Origin: Limosilactobacillus mucosae DSM 13345 | Lineage (GTDB): Bacteria; Bacillota; Bacilli; Lactobacillales; Lactobacillaceae | Assembly: GCF_001436025.1 (NCBI RefSeq) | Contig: NZ_AZEQ01000018.1 | Location: 1 to 49,930, forward strand | Direction: 5' to 3' | Length of the DNA stretch: 49,930 bases | Shown: positions 23,628 to 31,383 of the stretch, one piece after another | Position numbering within the stretch: position 1 is the first letter of the stretch | Layout: every line of letters starts with the position of its first letter | Program-made: the position numbers and the translations under genes | Notes under the pieces: generated by a model | Database searches by the model: none | What the model was told of the DNA's origin: nothing | What the model saw: only the letters and a program-made list of their open reading frames with translations

Positions 23628-24983
23628 TTAATTTTCATTCATAATTGGATCAGCAGTTCTTGGGTTGTTCTTAATTTTGCTTTGAACCGGCTTTTTGAAA
23701 TCCTGCCAGTTAAAGATCAGATTTAAGATTACGGCTGCCAGACTGCCAACGACCACCCCGTTGCCCAGAATGATCTGTGCTTCGGTTGCCAGATGCTGGA
23801 AAATCTGTGGATAAACAGTTACGCCAAGCCCCAGTCCAATTGACATCGAGGCAACCAGTAGATTGCTGTTCTTGTTCAGATCCGCTTTTTGCAGAATCTG
23901 AATTCCCTGTACGCCGACCATGCCAAACATTACGATCATGGCCCCACCGAGAACCGGCGTAGGAATTACGGTTGCCAGTGCGCCGGCTTTAGGCAGCAGT
24001 CCCAGTACCAAAAGCAGGAAAGCAGCATAGTAGACCGGTTTGCGGGTTTTAACGCCGGACATGCGTAGAACGCCGACATTTTGCGAGAACGTTGAGTAGG
24101 GGAAGGTATTGAAGATCCCGCCTAAAATGGCAGCAATCCCTTCAGCACGATAGCCGCGTTTCATGTCGTCTTCAGTAATCTTCTGACCAGTAACGTCGCT
24201 TAGGGCAAAGTAGACCCCAGTCGATTCGATCATCGTCGTTAAAGAAACCAGCATCATGGTAACGATCGCGCTGCCGTTATACTTAGGAACCCCAAAGTAG
24301 AAGATCTGCGGCAGATGGAACCAGGAAGCTTGGGCAACCGGTGTTAATGAGACCATGCCAAATGCGCCGGCAATAAAGGAAGCAATCAAAATCCCCAGCA
24401 GAATTGCGATTGACTTAACAAAACCCTTGGCAAATGCATTGATTGCCAAAATGATGACAATCGTTAAAAAGCCGATTGCTAAGTTGGCTGGCGCACCGAA
24501 TGACTTGGCAGCTGCTGAGCCACCGCCGAGATTTTGAAAACCGACTGGAACCAGCGTAAAACCGATAATGGTAATCAAGGATCCAGTTACGACTGGTGGA
24601 AACAGTTTTTTCATCTTAGCAAACAGGCCGGCAATCAAAAAGACAAAGATTCCGGCACAGATGATGGCACCATACATGTAGGCAATGCCCAGTTTGCCGC
24701 CAATCGATTCCAAAGGGGCAACTGATTGTACCGCACAACCCAGAACGACCGGCAGACCGATCCCAGTCAGCGGCGTCTTGCGCAGCTGCAGCAGTGTGGC
24801 GATCCCGCACATGAAGATGTCGATTGAAACCAGATAGGTCATCTGTGCTGCATTGAAATGCAGAAAGTTTCCAATCAAAAGCGGGACCAAGACATCGCCT
24901 GAGTACATGGCCAGCAGATGTTGAAAGCCAAGTACCAGATTTTTCCCAAAGTCGTTTAATTTTCCCTGTGATGCACTATTCAA
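23628..24983 (-). CDS. NCS2-family xanthine/uracil-type permease
   Basis: A nucleobase-cation symporter of about 451 residues and 12-14 membrane helices. Characteristic segments are LGFQHLLAMYSGDVLVPLL in helix 1, GLPVVLGCAVQSVAP, and the substrate-binding TTMIESTGVYFAL. The start is TTG 24983, with a textbook AGGAGGAAAG upstream; in-frame codons further upstream fall in the riboswitch terminator. The guanine-class riboswitch ahead indicates a guanine, hypoxanthine or xanthine substrate rather than uracil (PbuX/PbuG-like role). Monocistronic. Confidence 0.92.
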   Translation of the reverse strand: MNSASQGKLNDFGKNLVLGFQHLLAMYSGDVLVPLLIGNFLHFNAAQMTYLVSIDIFMCGIATLLQLRKTPLTGIGLPVVLGCAVQSVAPLESIGGKLGIAYMYGAIICAGIFVFLIAGLFAKMKKLFPPVVTGSLITIIGFTLVPVGFQNLGGGSAAAKSFGAPANLAIGFLTIVIILAINAFAKGFVKSIAILLGILIASFIAGAFGMVSLTPVAQASWFHLPQIFYFGVPKYNGSAIVTMMLVSLTTMIESTGVYFALSDVTGQKITEDDMKRGYRAEGIAAILGGIFNTFPYSTFSQNVGVLRMSGVKTRKPVYYAAFLLLVLGLLPKAGALATVIPTPVLGGAMIVMFGMVGVQGIQILQKADLNKNSNLLVASMSIGLGLGVTVYPQIFQHLATEAQIILGNGVVVGSLAAVILNLIFNWQDFKKPVQSKIKNNPRTADPIMNEN

Positions 24984-25013
24984 GATCTTTCCTCCTGAGT
25001 CAGCCCATACAGA

Positions 25014-25057
25014 CAAGCAAAAAGTCGCCATGGCAGGCAACCATGACGACTTTTTGG
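25014..25057 (-). terminator. Expression-platform terminator of the purine riboswitch
   Basis: On the minus strand AAAAAGTCGTCATGG pairs with CCATGGCGACTTTTT, followed by GCTTG. Located between aptamer and the permease start. Confidence 0.9.
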
Positions 25058-25058
25058 C

Positions 25059-25126
25059 TGCTTATAGTCCTGAATTTACGGTTCAGGGTAGAGACTCTCG
25101 CCCGTATTGCGAGAATATATAGGCTT
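25059..25126 (-). promoter_or_regulatory. Purine riboswitch, guanine class
   Basis: Minus strand has the three-way junction elements TATATTCTCGCAATACGG, GCGAGAGTCTCTACC, a P3 hairpin CCTGAA/TTCAGG and J3/1 ACTAT. The position equivalent to nucleotide 74 is C, which specifies guanine-type ligands rather than adenine. Confidence 0.95.
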
Positions 25127-25147
25127 AACTTTAATTTAACAGGATTT

Positions 25148-25176
25148 ATCTTAACATAATCCGAACCTTTTGACAA
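25148..25176 (-). promoter_or_regulatory. Sigma-A promoter of the riboswitch-purine permease transcript
   Basis: Minus strand TTGTCA, 17-base spacer, TAAGAT. Confidence 0.65.
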
Positions 25177-25186
25177 TCAAAAGGTT
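25164..25186. repeat. Perfect 10-bp inverted repeat over the permease -35 box
   Basis: Arms AACCTTTTGA and TCAAAAGGTT separated by CAA. It covers the -35 hexamer and has no T-run, so it is more like an operator than a terminator, although it could also stabilise the 3' end of the corA-like transcript. Confidence 0.6.
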
Positions 25187-25213
25187 AATCAATCATAAAA
25201 TTACGAACTTATT

Positions 25214-26134
25214 TCAATGCCACCAGTGTCGATTGAATAAAAACCAGATTGAGAGCAGAATCATAATTAAAGTAATCGCGATCGTAATCTGCCAGGCCCA
25301 TTCGCTTTGGGCAAACGGCAGCGACCTGACGTTTTCGCCATAAAAGCCGGAAACGATTGGCGGAATTGCCAAGACGATTGAATAGATGGTCAGAAATTTC
25401 ATGGTCTGGTTCAGATTACTGTCCAGGACCTTGCTATAGGCGTCAGAAACGCGAGCCGAGACGTCAGATGTCATCTGGGCCATTTCTAAACCTTGCTGGG
25501 CTTCGATAATAATATCGTCCAGATCATTAAGCTGGCGATGCGACATCCGGCTGCCAAAGCGTCGTTTGAATTCTTCAAGCAGGGAAACGTTGCCTTTTAG
25601 TGAAGTCAGAATATAGACCAGTCCCGTTTCGATTTCCATAAATTCGGTAATTGCCTTGCGTTCCGTATGGTTCTGCAGATTGCGCTGAATCTGCTGGCGC
25701 TGTTGATCGGCACGCCGAATTGGTCCAAAATAGCTGGTTGAGAGTTTGTAAAGCGTTGGCAGGATGAAATCAAAGCGATCATTAACCGGACCGCGTTTTT
25801 TCATGGTTTTAAGCTGCTTGGCCAGGATTCCGTTAACAAAATTGGTCTGAGCATTGGTAAAGGTTAAAACGTTGTTGGCCGTCAGCATAATGCCGATTGG
25901 CGCGGTTTGGGGTGCCGAGACCTCATGCGTGGGCACATAGACGTCAAAGATCAGCAAAGTGACACCAGCATCCCGATCAACCTCAACCCGGGCTTTTTCA
26001 TAAGGGTCGATGGCGTAATCCAAAAGCTCTTTGGTAACCTCGTACTTGTTGATCAAATCTTCGCGTTCATGAGGCAGGGGCTCAAACACGCTGATCCAAT
26101 AGCTTTGTTCATTGATTAGTTCGGCACTCAACAT
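25214..26134 (-). CDS. CorA-family divalent cation transporter with variant selectivity motif
   Basis: A 306-residue CorA-superfamily protein: a large cytosolic domain with long helices (about 1-240) and two C-terminal membrane helices. In canonical CorA the loop after helix 1 is YGMN; here it reads FYGENV, with Glu for Met. The preceding LAIPPIVSGFYG and the final WFLFNRHWWH are otherwise typical. It probably moves Mg2+, Co2+ or another divalent ion, but the changed motif makes specificity uncertain. The start has GGAGGATAAAATC upstream. Monocistronic, divergent from an RluA-family gene. Confidence 0.88.
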   Translation of the reverse strand: MLSAELINEQSYWISVFEPLPHEREDLINKYEVTKELLDYAIDPYEKARVEVDRDAGVTLLIFDVYVPTHEVSAPQTAPIGIMLTANNVLTFTNAQTNFVNGILAKQLKTMKKRGPVNDRFDFILPTLYKLSTSYFGPIRRADQQRQQIQRNLQNHTERKAITEFMEIETGLVYILTSLKGNVSLLEEFKRRFGSRMSHRQLNDLDDIIIEAQQGLEMAQMTSDVSARVSDAYSKVLDSNLNQTMKFLTIYSIVLAIPPIVSGFYGENVRSLPFAQSEWAWQITIAITLIMILLSIWFLFNRHWWH

Positions 26135-26255
26135 GATTTTATCCTCCGCGAAAATTGGTCTTTAAGTATAATTCAACTATTTAATGCGCTAAAATTCAAC
26201 CCAGGTAACCATAAGAACTGAAAAAAGTATCAAATAATCATCAATTAAGGGGACT

Positions 26256-27161
26256 ATGATGGAAAAAAACTGGAAAATCATCGAGACGCTGTCAAAAGAT
26301 CAGCCGTCCCAAACGCTGCGTGATCTGCTGCAAAAGCAATGGTTGCTGCCGCGGCGCTTTGTATATTATCTTAGAACGCGTCATAACGTCTTGGTCAATG
26401 GTCAATATTATCCCGTTAATCATCAAGTGCAGCCGGCAGATATAATTGAGCTGAATTTTAATGGCGATGAGTTTCGGACGCCGCAAACGCACTATCAACC
26501 AACCCCACATCCCAGGCTGAACGTACTGTTTGAAAATCGCGACGTCTTGGTAGTCAACAAACCAGCAGGCCAAAAAATGCATCCCAATCAGCCGCTTGAA
26601 ATTGGGACTCTGCTCAACGATGCGGCTGGTTATTTAAAGACTTCATCAGCTGATGCCTTTATGGTTCATCGCCTGGATCAAGCAACCAGCGGCGCCGTGG
26701 CAATCGCTAAGAATCCAATTGTCGTGCCGATTTTGGATCGTCGTATCAGTCAAGGGCAGATGCATCGCCAATATCTTGCGCTGGTGGCCGGGAACATCAC
26801 GCCGGATGCCGGAAAATTTGATTGGCCAATTGGCAGAGATCTGCTTGATCAGCGTAAGCGACGAGTCAACGGCTTTGCCAGTCAGCCAGCATTGACCTAC
26901 TACCAGGTTGCCTGGCGCGGTAAAAACGCCACGCTGGTCAGACTGCAATTGGCAACCGGTCGGACTCACCAGTTAAGAGTTCACCTGGCTTACAGCGGCC
27001 ATCCAATCATCGGAGATCCGCTGTATGGTACGATTGATGCTTCGCGAATGATGCTGCATGGCATTAAGCAGCAGCTGGTTTTACCATTTACTGAAAAAAT
27101 TCAAACAATTCAGGCACCAATAGATGACGAATTCAAACAAATTTTGTTAAAATACAAATAA
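26256..27161 (+). CDS. RluA-family pseudouridine synthase
   Basis: A 301-residue enzyme that isomerises uridine to pseudouridine in rRNA or tRNA. An S4-like N-terminal region (LLQKQWLLPRRFVYYLRTRHNVLVNG) precedes the catalytic domain. The catalytic Asp lies in HRLDQATSG and the RluA C-terminal motif is RTHQLRVHLAYSGHPIIGDPLYG. An ATG pair at 26256/26259 follows AAGGGGAC. A lactobacillus genome usually has three or four paralogues; target position cannot be assigned. Followed closely by terC, so possibly the first gene of a three-gene run. Confidence 0.93.
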   Translation: MMEKNWKIIETLSKDQPSQTLRDLLQKQWLLPRRFVYYLRTRHNVLVNGQYYPVNHQVQPADIIELNFNGDEFRTPQTHYQPTPHPRLNVLFENRDVLVVNKPAGQKMHPNQPLEIGTLLNDAAGYLKTSSADAFMVHRLDQATSGAVAIAKNPIVVPILDRRISQGQMHRQYLALVAGNITPDAGKFDWPIGRDLLDQRKRRVNGFASQPALTYYQVAWRGKNATLVRLQLATGRTHQLRVHLAYSGHPIIGDPLYGTIDASRMMLHGIKQQLVLPFTEKIQTIQAPIDDEFKQILLKYK

Positions 27162-27191
27162 AGAGACAACAAATAGATAAGGAGGAGTTCA

Positions 27192-27971
27192 TTGTCACTT
27201 TTAACTAAGCTTTACGGACCGTTCTTTGACTTGCACAACTGGGAAGCTGTGATAACTTCAAGTCAGGATTGGCTGATCATCCTTTCACTGGTATTGATCG
27301 AATGTCTGTTATCCGTGGACAACGCGGTGGTCTTAGCAGCTCAGACACGGGTTTTGCCGACGCTTAAAGAACAAGAGGAATCTCTGTTTTACGGGATTTG
27401 GGGATCTTATATCTTCCGCTTCTTGATTATTGGACTTGGCGTCTACCTGATCCATTTCTGGGAAATTAAGGTCATCGGAGCTGCCTACCTGGTATATCTG
27501 GTTTACCGCTTCTTCCGCTATAAGTTTCAGGGCAACCCGAAACGGCGCAGCAAGCAGGCTAGTCCTAAGGCTAACCGTAAAGGCCTGACTGGTCGGAAGC
27601 GGTTCTGGTGGGTCGTTGCTCAAATCGAGTTCATGGACATCATATTTTCCGTTGATTCTGTGTTGGCTTCACTTGCAATTTCAAGCAACCCAGTGATCGT
27701 TTTGATCGGTGGCTTGATTGGTATCATCTGTATGCGGGGAATTGCCGAAGTGATTATGCGCTTGATGAACAAGATTCCAGAATTGGAGCCAATGGCGTAT
27801 ATCTTGATTCTGTTTGTTGCCATTAAGCTGTTCTTATCGATTCCTGCAATTGATATTGAGATTCCTTCAAGTGCTTTTGGGATTTTTGTCCTGGCCGTTT
27901 TCGTCATTACGATTATCGTGCACTTGGTACGGCGAAAAAAGCATGCGCAGACAACCGATAAAAAGGAGTAG
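27192..27971 (+). CDS. TerC-family integral membrane protein
   Basis: A 259-residue membrane protein with about seven helices and a basic cytosolic loop near residues 115-138 (KRRSKQASPKANRKG). TerC hallmarks are present twice: LLSVDNAVVLA and IIFSVDSVLASLA, with acidic residues inside the membrane. Relatives export Mn2+ and help metalate secreted proteins in Bacillus. It starts at TTG behind AAGGAGGAG. There is no yybP-ykoY riboswitch in the 30-base gap upstream. The thioredoxin gene begins four bases after its stop. Confidence 0.9.
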   Translation: MSLLTKLYGPFFDLHNWEAVITSSQDWLIILSLVLIECLLSVDNAVVLAAQTRVLPTLKEQEESLFYGIWGSYIFRFLIIGLGVYLIHFWEIKVIGAAYLVYLVYRFFRYKFQGNPKRRSKQASPKANRKGLTGRKRFWWVVAQIEFMDIIFSVDSVLASLAISSNPVIVLIGGLIGIICMRGIAEVIMRLMNKIPELEPMAYILILFVAIKLFLSIPAIDIEIPSSAFGIFVLAVFVITIIVHLVRRKKHAQTTDKKE

Positions 27972-27975
27972 TCTG

Positions 27976-28293
27976 ATGGCACAAGAAGCAACCATTGAAA
28001 ACTTTGACGAAATGATTCAAGGCCCGCTGACGGTAGTCGATTTCTGGGCGCCATGGTGTGGACCATGCAAAATGATGGAACCGATCATGGCAGAGCTGGA
28101 AAAGGAATTTGCCGGGCAGATCAAATTCGTCAAGTTTAACGTTGATCATCAACAAGCAATCGCGGAACGCTATAAAGTGATGAGTGTTCCTAGTCTGGTG
28201 CTTTTTCGCGATGGCGTGGCCAAGGAAAAAGTAACGGGTATCTATCCAAAAGATCGGCTGGCACATTATTTCGCGCGTAAAACAGCTGAATAA
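27976..28293 (+). CDS. trxA: Thioredoxin
   Basis: A 105-residue thioredoxin with the classical active site APWCGPCKMMEP and the cis-proline segment SVPSLVLFRDG. It reduces cytosolic protein disulfides. The start ATG 27976 has AAGGAG upstream; longer in-frame extension into the terC gene is not supported. Coupling to a TerC-family metal exporter four bases upstream is a plausible functional link (redox and metal homeostasis) but remains inference. A terminator follows. Confidence 0.95.
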   Translation: MAQEATIENFDEMIQGPLTVVDFWAPWCGPCKMMEPIMAELEKEFAGQIKFVKFNVDHQQAIAERYKVMSVPSLVLFRDGVAKEKVTGIYPKDRLAHYFARKTAE

Positions 28294-28307
28294 GACCAGC
28301 GATTATA

Positions 28308-28348
28308 AAAAAGATCTGATTCGTTTGAGCGAGTCGGATCTTTTTTTT
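28308..28348 (+). terminator. Terminator after trxA
   Basis: AAAAAGATCTGATTCG / CGAGTCGGATCTTTTTTTT hairpin with long T-run. Confidence 0.88.
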
Positions 28349-28439
28349 ACTAAAAAATTAATTTAGGAAATCGTTTGCCATGGCGCTATTTTCATCGCTT
28401 ACATTAGTAAAACTTTTGAATTAAATTTTTAAAGAGGGG

Positions 28440-28468
28440 TTGCAAACGATTTCAAATCATGTTAAATT
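28440..28468 (+). promoter_or_regulatory. Probable promoter of the ribose cluster, overlapped by cre
   Basis: TTGCAA, 17 bases, TAAATT. Within it TGCAAACGATTTCA (28441-28454) matches the cre consensus at 13 of 14 positions and covers the -35 region, which would make CcpA a direct repressor. Confidence 0.55.
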
Positions 28469-28486
28469 AACAACGTTGAAATTTTC

Positions 28487-28514
28487 GTAAAACGATTTAC
28501 AAAAACGTTTTACA
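28487..28514 (+). promoter_or_regulatory. LacI/RbsR-type operators before rbsK
   Basis: GTAAAACGATTTAC (28487-28500, near-perfect palindrome centred on CG) is followed at once by AAAAACGTTTTAC (28502-28514). Both lie between promoter and rbsK. The cognate regulator gene is not adjacent. Confidence 0.6.
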
Positions 28515-28537
28515 GTAGAGACCATAGGAGGAAGCAA

Positions 28538-29458
28538 ATGGCTAAGAAAATTGCGGTTTTAGGTAGCATCAACGTTGATACGACCTACCACGTACAGCGT
28601 TTCCCAATGCCTGGTGAGACGATCTCGGCAGGTTCCAAGAGTTCCGCTCCTGGCGGTAAGGGTGCCAACCAAGCAGTTGCCGCTGCTCGGTCTGGTGCCA
28701 AGACCTGGTTTATCGGGATGGTTGGGGCTGACAACGAGGGTAAGTTCATGCGTGAAGCTCTTCAAGAAGACCATATCGATACCAAGCTGATTGGAATTGA
28801 TGAGCTGCATGGTACGGGAACGGCCTTGATTACGCTTGATGCCGAGGGCCAAAACGACATCATGGTTTATGGTGGTGCCAACCAAGCAATGACGACTGAG
28901 GTTTTGAAAAATGCCGATGCCGTCTTTGAAGAGATCGACTTTTTGATCAGTCAGTTTGAAACGCCACAGGCAGTCACTGCTGAAGCTTTCAAACAAGCTA
29001 AGGAACATGGCGTAACGACGATCTTGAACCCAGCACCGGCTCATGAAATCTTGCCAGAGCTGCTGCAATACACGGACGTCGTGATCCCTAACGACAGCGA
29101 AAGCTTTGTTTTGACGGGAATCAAGATTACTGATGAAGATTCCATGCTTAAGTCCGCGGAATGGTTTAAACAGCAGGGCGCCAAAAACCTGCTGATCACG
29201 TTGGGCTCAAAAGGGGTCTTCTACTGCACGCCACACGGTCACGGAATGGTGCCAGCATTCAAGGTCAAGGCCGTTGATACGACGGCAGCCGGTGATACGT
29301 TCATCGGTGCGCTGGCCTCCCAGCTGGACAACGACTTGAGCAATGTTGCCGATGCTCTGGTCTACGCGCAGCGTGCTTCCAGTCTGACCGTTCAAAAGAT
29401 GGGCGCCATGCCATCGATTCCAACGGGTGAAGAAGTCAAAGCCGCACTTGCCGAATAA
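28538..29458 (+). CDS. rbsK: Ribokinase
   Basis: A 306-residue PfkB-family kinase converting ribose to ribose 5-phosphate. N-terminal VLGSINVDTTYHV, GGKGANQAVAAARSGA and the C-terminal DTTAAGDTFIGAL are diagnostic for RbsK. The start is preceded by AGGAGG. First gene of a ribose cluster with rbsD and a sugar symporter, under cre and LacI-type operators. Codons are strongly C-ending (AAC, GAC, TTC, ATC, CTG), more than in the neighbouring MATE or regulator genes, suggesting high expression. Confidence 0.96.
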   Translation: MAKKIAVLGSINVDTTYHVQRFPMPGETISAGSKSSAPGGKGANQAVAAARSGAKTWFIGMVGADNEGKFMREALQEDHIDTKLIGIDELHGTGTALITLDAEGQNDIMVYGGANQAMTTEVLKNADAVFEEIDFLISQFETPQAVTAEAFKQAKEHGVTTILNPAPAHEILPELLQYTDVVIPNDSESFVLTGIKITDEDSMLKSAEWFKQQGAKNLLITLGSKGVFYCTPHGHGMVPAFKVKAVDTTAAGDTFIGALASQLDNDLSNVADALVYAQRASSLTVQKMGAMPSIPTGEEVKAALAE

Positions 29459-29509
29459 TCGCGGCTGAACGTTCGCAGCAATAAAAATAGGAATTAGGAG
29501 ATTTTGATC

Positions 29510-29905
29510 ATGAAGAAAACTGGAATTATCAACTCTGAAGTGTCTGCCGTCGTTGCCAACATGGGCCACATGGACTGGCTGTCGATTGGCGATGCCGGCA
29601 TGCCGGTGCCAATGGGAACCAAGAAGATCGATCTGGCGCTCGACAAGCAGCTGCCAAGCTTTATGGACGTCTTGAACAACGTCTTAAAGGAAATGAAGGT
29701 TCAAAAGATCTACCTTGCCGATGAGATCAAGGACCAAAATCCAGAACAGCTGGAAAACATCAAAAAGGCGCTGCCTGATGTTGAGATCGAATTCATGCCT
29801 CACAGTGATTTGAAGAAGAACCTGGCCAAGACGCACGCCTTCATCCGTACGGGTGAGATGACGCCTTACTCCAACATTATTCTTGAATCCGGCGTTACGT
29901 TCTAG
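29510..29905 (+). CDS. rbsD: D-ribose pyranase
   Basis: A 131-residue mutarotase that converts beta-pyranose to beta-furanose ribose for RbsK. Typical RbsD segments are [26 protein letters not shown], with the catalytic His in MGHMD, and the C-terminal [20 protein letters not shown] use ATG 29510 (TTAGGAG nine bases upstream) rather than the TTG two codons earlier. Lies 51 bases after rbsK and 13 bases before the symporter start, so all three form one operon. Confidence 0.96.
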   Translation: MKKTGIINSEVSAVVANMGHMDWLSIGDAGMPVPMGTKKIDLALDKQLPSFMDVLNNVLKEMKVQKIYLADEIKDQNPEQLENIKKALPDVEIEFMPHSDLKKNLAKTHAFIRTGEMTPYSNIILESGVTF

Positions 29906-29918
29906 TGAGGTATGAGCC

Positions 29919-31277
29919 ATGCAAAACAGTAAGAATTCTGACAAGGGCCAAAGCTGGCTGCAGCTGCCAGACGGCTACCTTGATAAGACGCCAATGTTTC
30001 AGTTCCTGCTGGTCTGCCTGATCTTCCCGCTCTGAGGGGCAGCAGCCAGTCTGAACGATATTCTGATCACGCAGTTCAAGACGGTCTTTACGCTGAACGA
30101 CACGGCCACGGCTTTCGTTCAGTCAGCCTTCTACGGCGGCTACTTCCTGATGGCCATCCCGGCATCGCGGATCGTTAAGAAGGCCAGCTACAAGGTGGCC
30201 ATTCTGGTCGGTCTGATGTTCTACATCATCGGCTGCTCGCTGTTCTTCCCGGCATCCCGAATTGCCACCTACAGCGTGTTTTTGGTAGCCATCTTCGCGA
30301 TTGCCGTTGGTCTGAGCTTCTTGGAAACGTCTTGTGACACCTACGCTTCCATGATGGGCCCACGCAACACGGCCAACCAGCGTTTGAACTTCGCGCAAAC
30401 GCTGACGCCGCTGGGTGACATCTTAGGGATCGTCTTAGGCAAGTACCTGATCTTTGGTGAAGGCGGCAACCTGGCTGACAAGGTCGCTCACATGAGCAAG
30501 GCCGAGGCCCACGCCTACAACCTGCACATGCTTCAACTGACGCTGCGTCCATACAAATTCATCCTTGCAATTTTAATCGTGATCTTCATCGTCCTGCTGC
30601 TGACCAAGATGCCACGCGCCAAGGCCACGGCAGGAACGGGCGCAGAAGGCAAGGAAGCACAGCCATCTTTGGGCGAGACGATTCACTACCTGACGCACAA
30701 CAAACGCTTTATGATGGGTGTCGGTGCACAGTTCGTCTACGCCGGCATGCAGACGACAGTTTGGTCATTTACCATCCGGCTGGCACTGAAAGTTATGCAC
30801 GGCATTTCCGACTCTGAAGCCTCAACGTTTATGATCTACAGCTACGTTGCCTGGTTTGTCGGCAAGCTGGTTGCCAACTGGTTCATGAACCGCTACTCGA
30901 TTACCAAGGTGCTGACCTGGTTCTCTGCTCTTGGGATGGTCTGCCTGGTAATTGCCTTTACGGTTCCAAACGCGACGGCCGTTTACGCAGCCATTGCGAC
31001 GAGCTTCTTCTTCGGTCCTGAATGGCCAACGATCTACGCTCACACGCTGGACCAGATTCACGAAAAGAAGTACACCGAAACTGGTGGTGCCTTCATCGTT
31101 ATGTCCCTGATCGGTGGTGCCATCGTGCCAGCCATTCAAGGACGGGTATCTGACCTTTCCGGCTCCATGCAGTTCTCCTTCATCGTGCCAGCCATCTGCT
31201 TTGCGATCATCACGATCTACTTCTGGAACGAACATCGCTACGAAAAGGCACACCCTGAAGAAGTTCAAGAACACTAG
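29919..31277 (+). pseudogene. FucP-type sugar:H+ symporter (ribose cluster) with in-frame TGA at codon 39
   Basis: A major-facilitator permease of about 452 codons. From ATG 29919 (GTGAGGT upstream) the frame reads into helix 1 as IFPL-stop-GAAASLNDILI. The TGA at 30033-30035 stands where relatives have Trp (LWG...SLNDIL). The same frame then runs open to 31277 with about 11 more helices, including the AIPASRIVKKASYKVAI loop and a QTLTPLGDILG segment. No frameshift or other lesion is visible. An internal ATG at 30150 would lack the first two helices. Because only one base differs from TGG and the biased codon use of the cluster is intact, this is a very recent nonsense mutation, a sequencing error, or a readthrough site. 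Confidence 0.88.
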
Positions 31278-31305
31278 AATTGAATTTTCAGTTAATGCAT
31301 AACGT

Positions 31306-31341
31306 AAAAGGACAACCTCGCTAACACGAGATTGTCCTTTT
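31306..31341. terminator. Bidirectional terminator after the ribose cluster
   Basis: AAAGGACAACCTCG / CGAGATTGTCCTTT followed by TTTATA; also fits the convergent amt gene. Confidence 0.85.
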
Positions 31342-31383
31342 TATATTGCTGAGTGCAGCAGATTTAATTATTCAGATAAGTGG

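Noticed and set aside
27162-27191. yybP-ykoY Mn2+ riboswitch before terC
   Set aside because: Only 30 bases separate the genes, and they contain just a ribosome binding site.
30150-31277. A shorter functional symporter starting at the internal ATG 30150
   Set aside because: It would lack the first two membrane helices, and no ribosome binding site precedes it.
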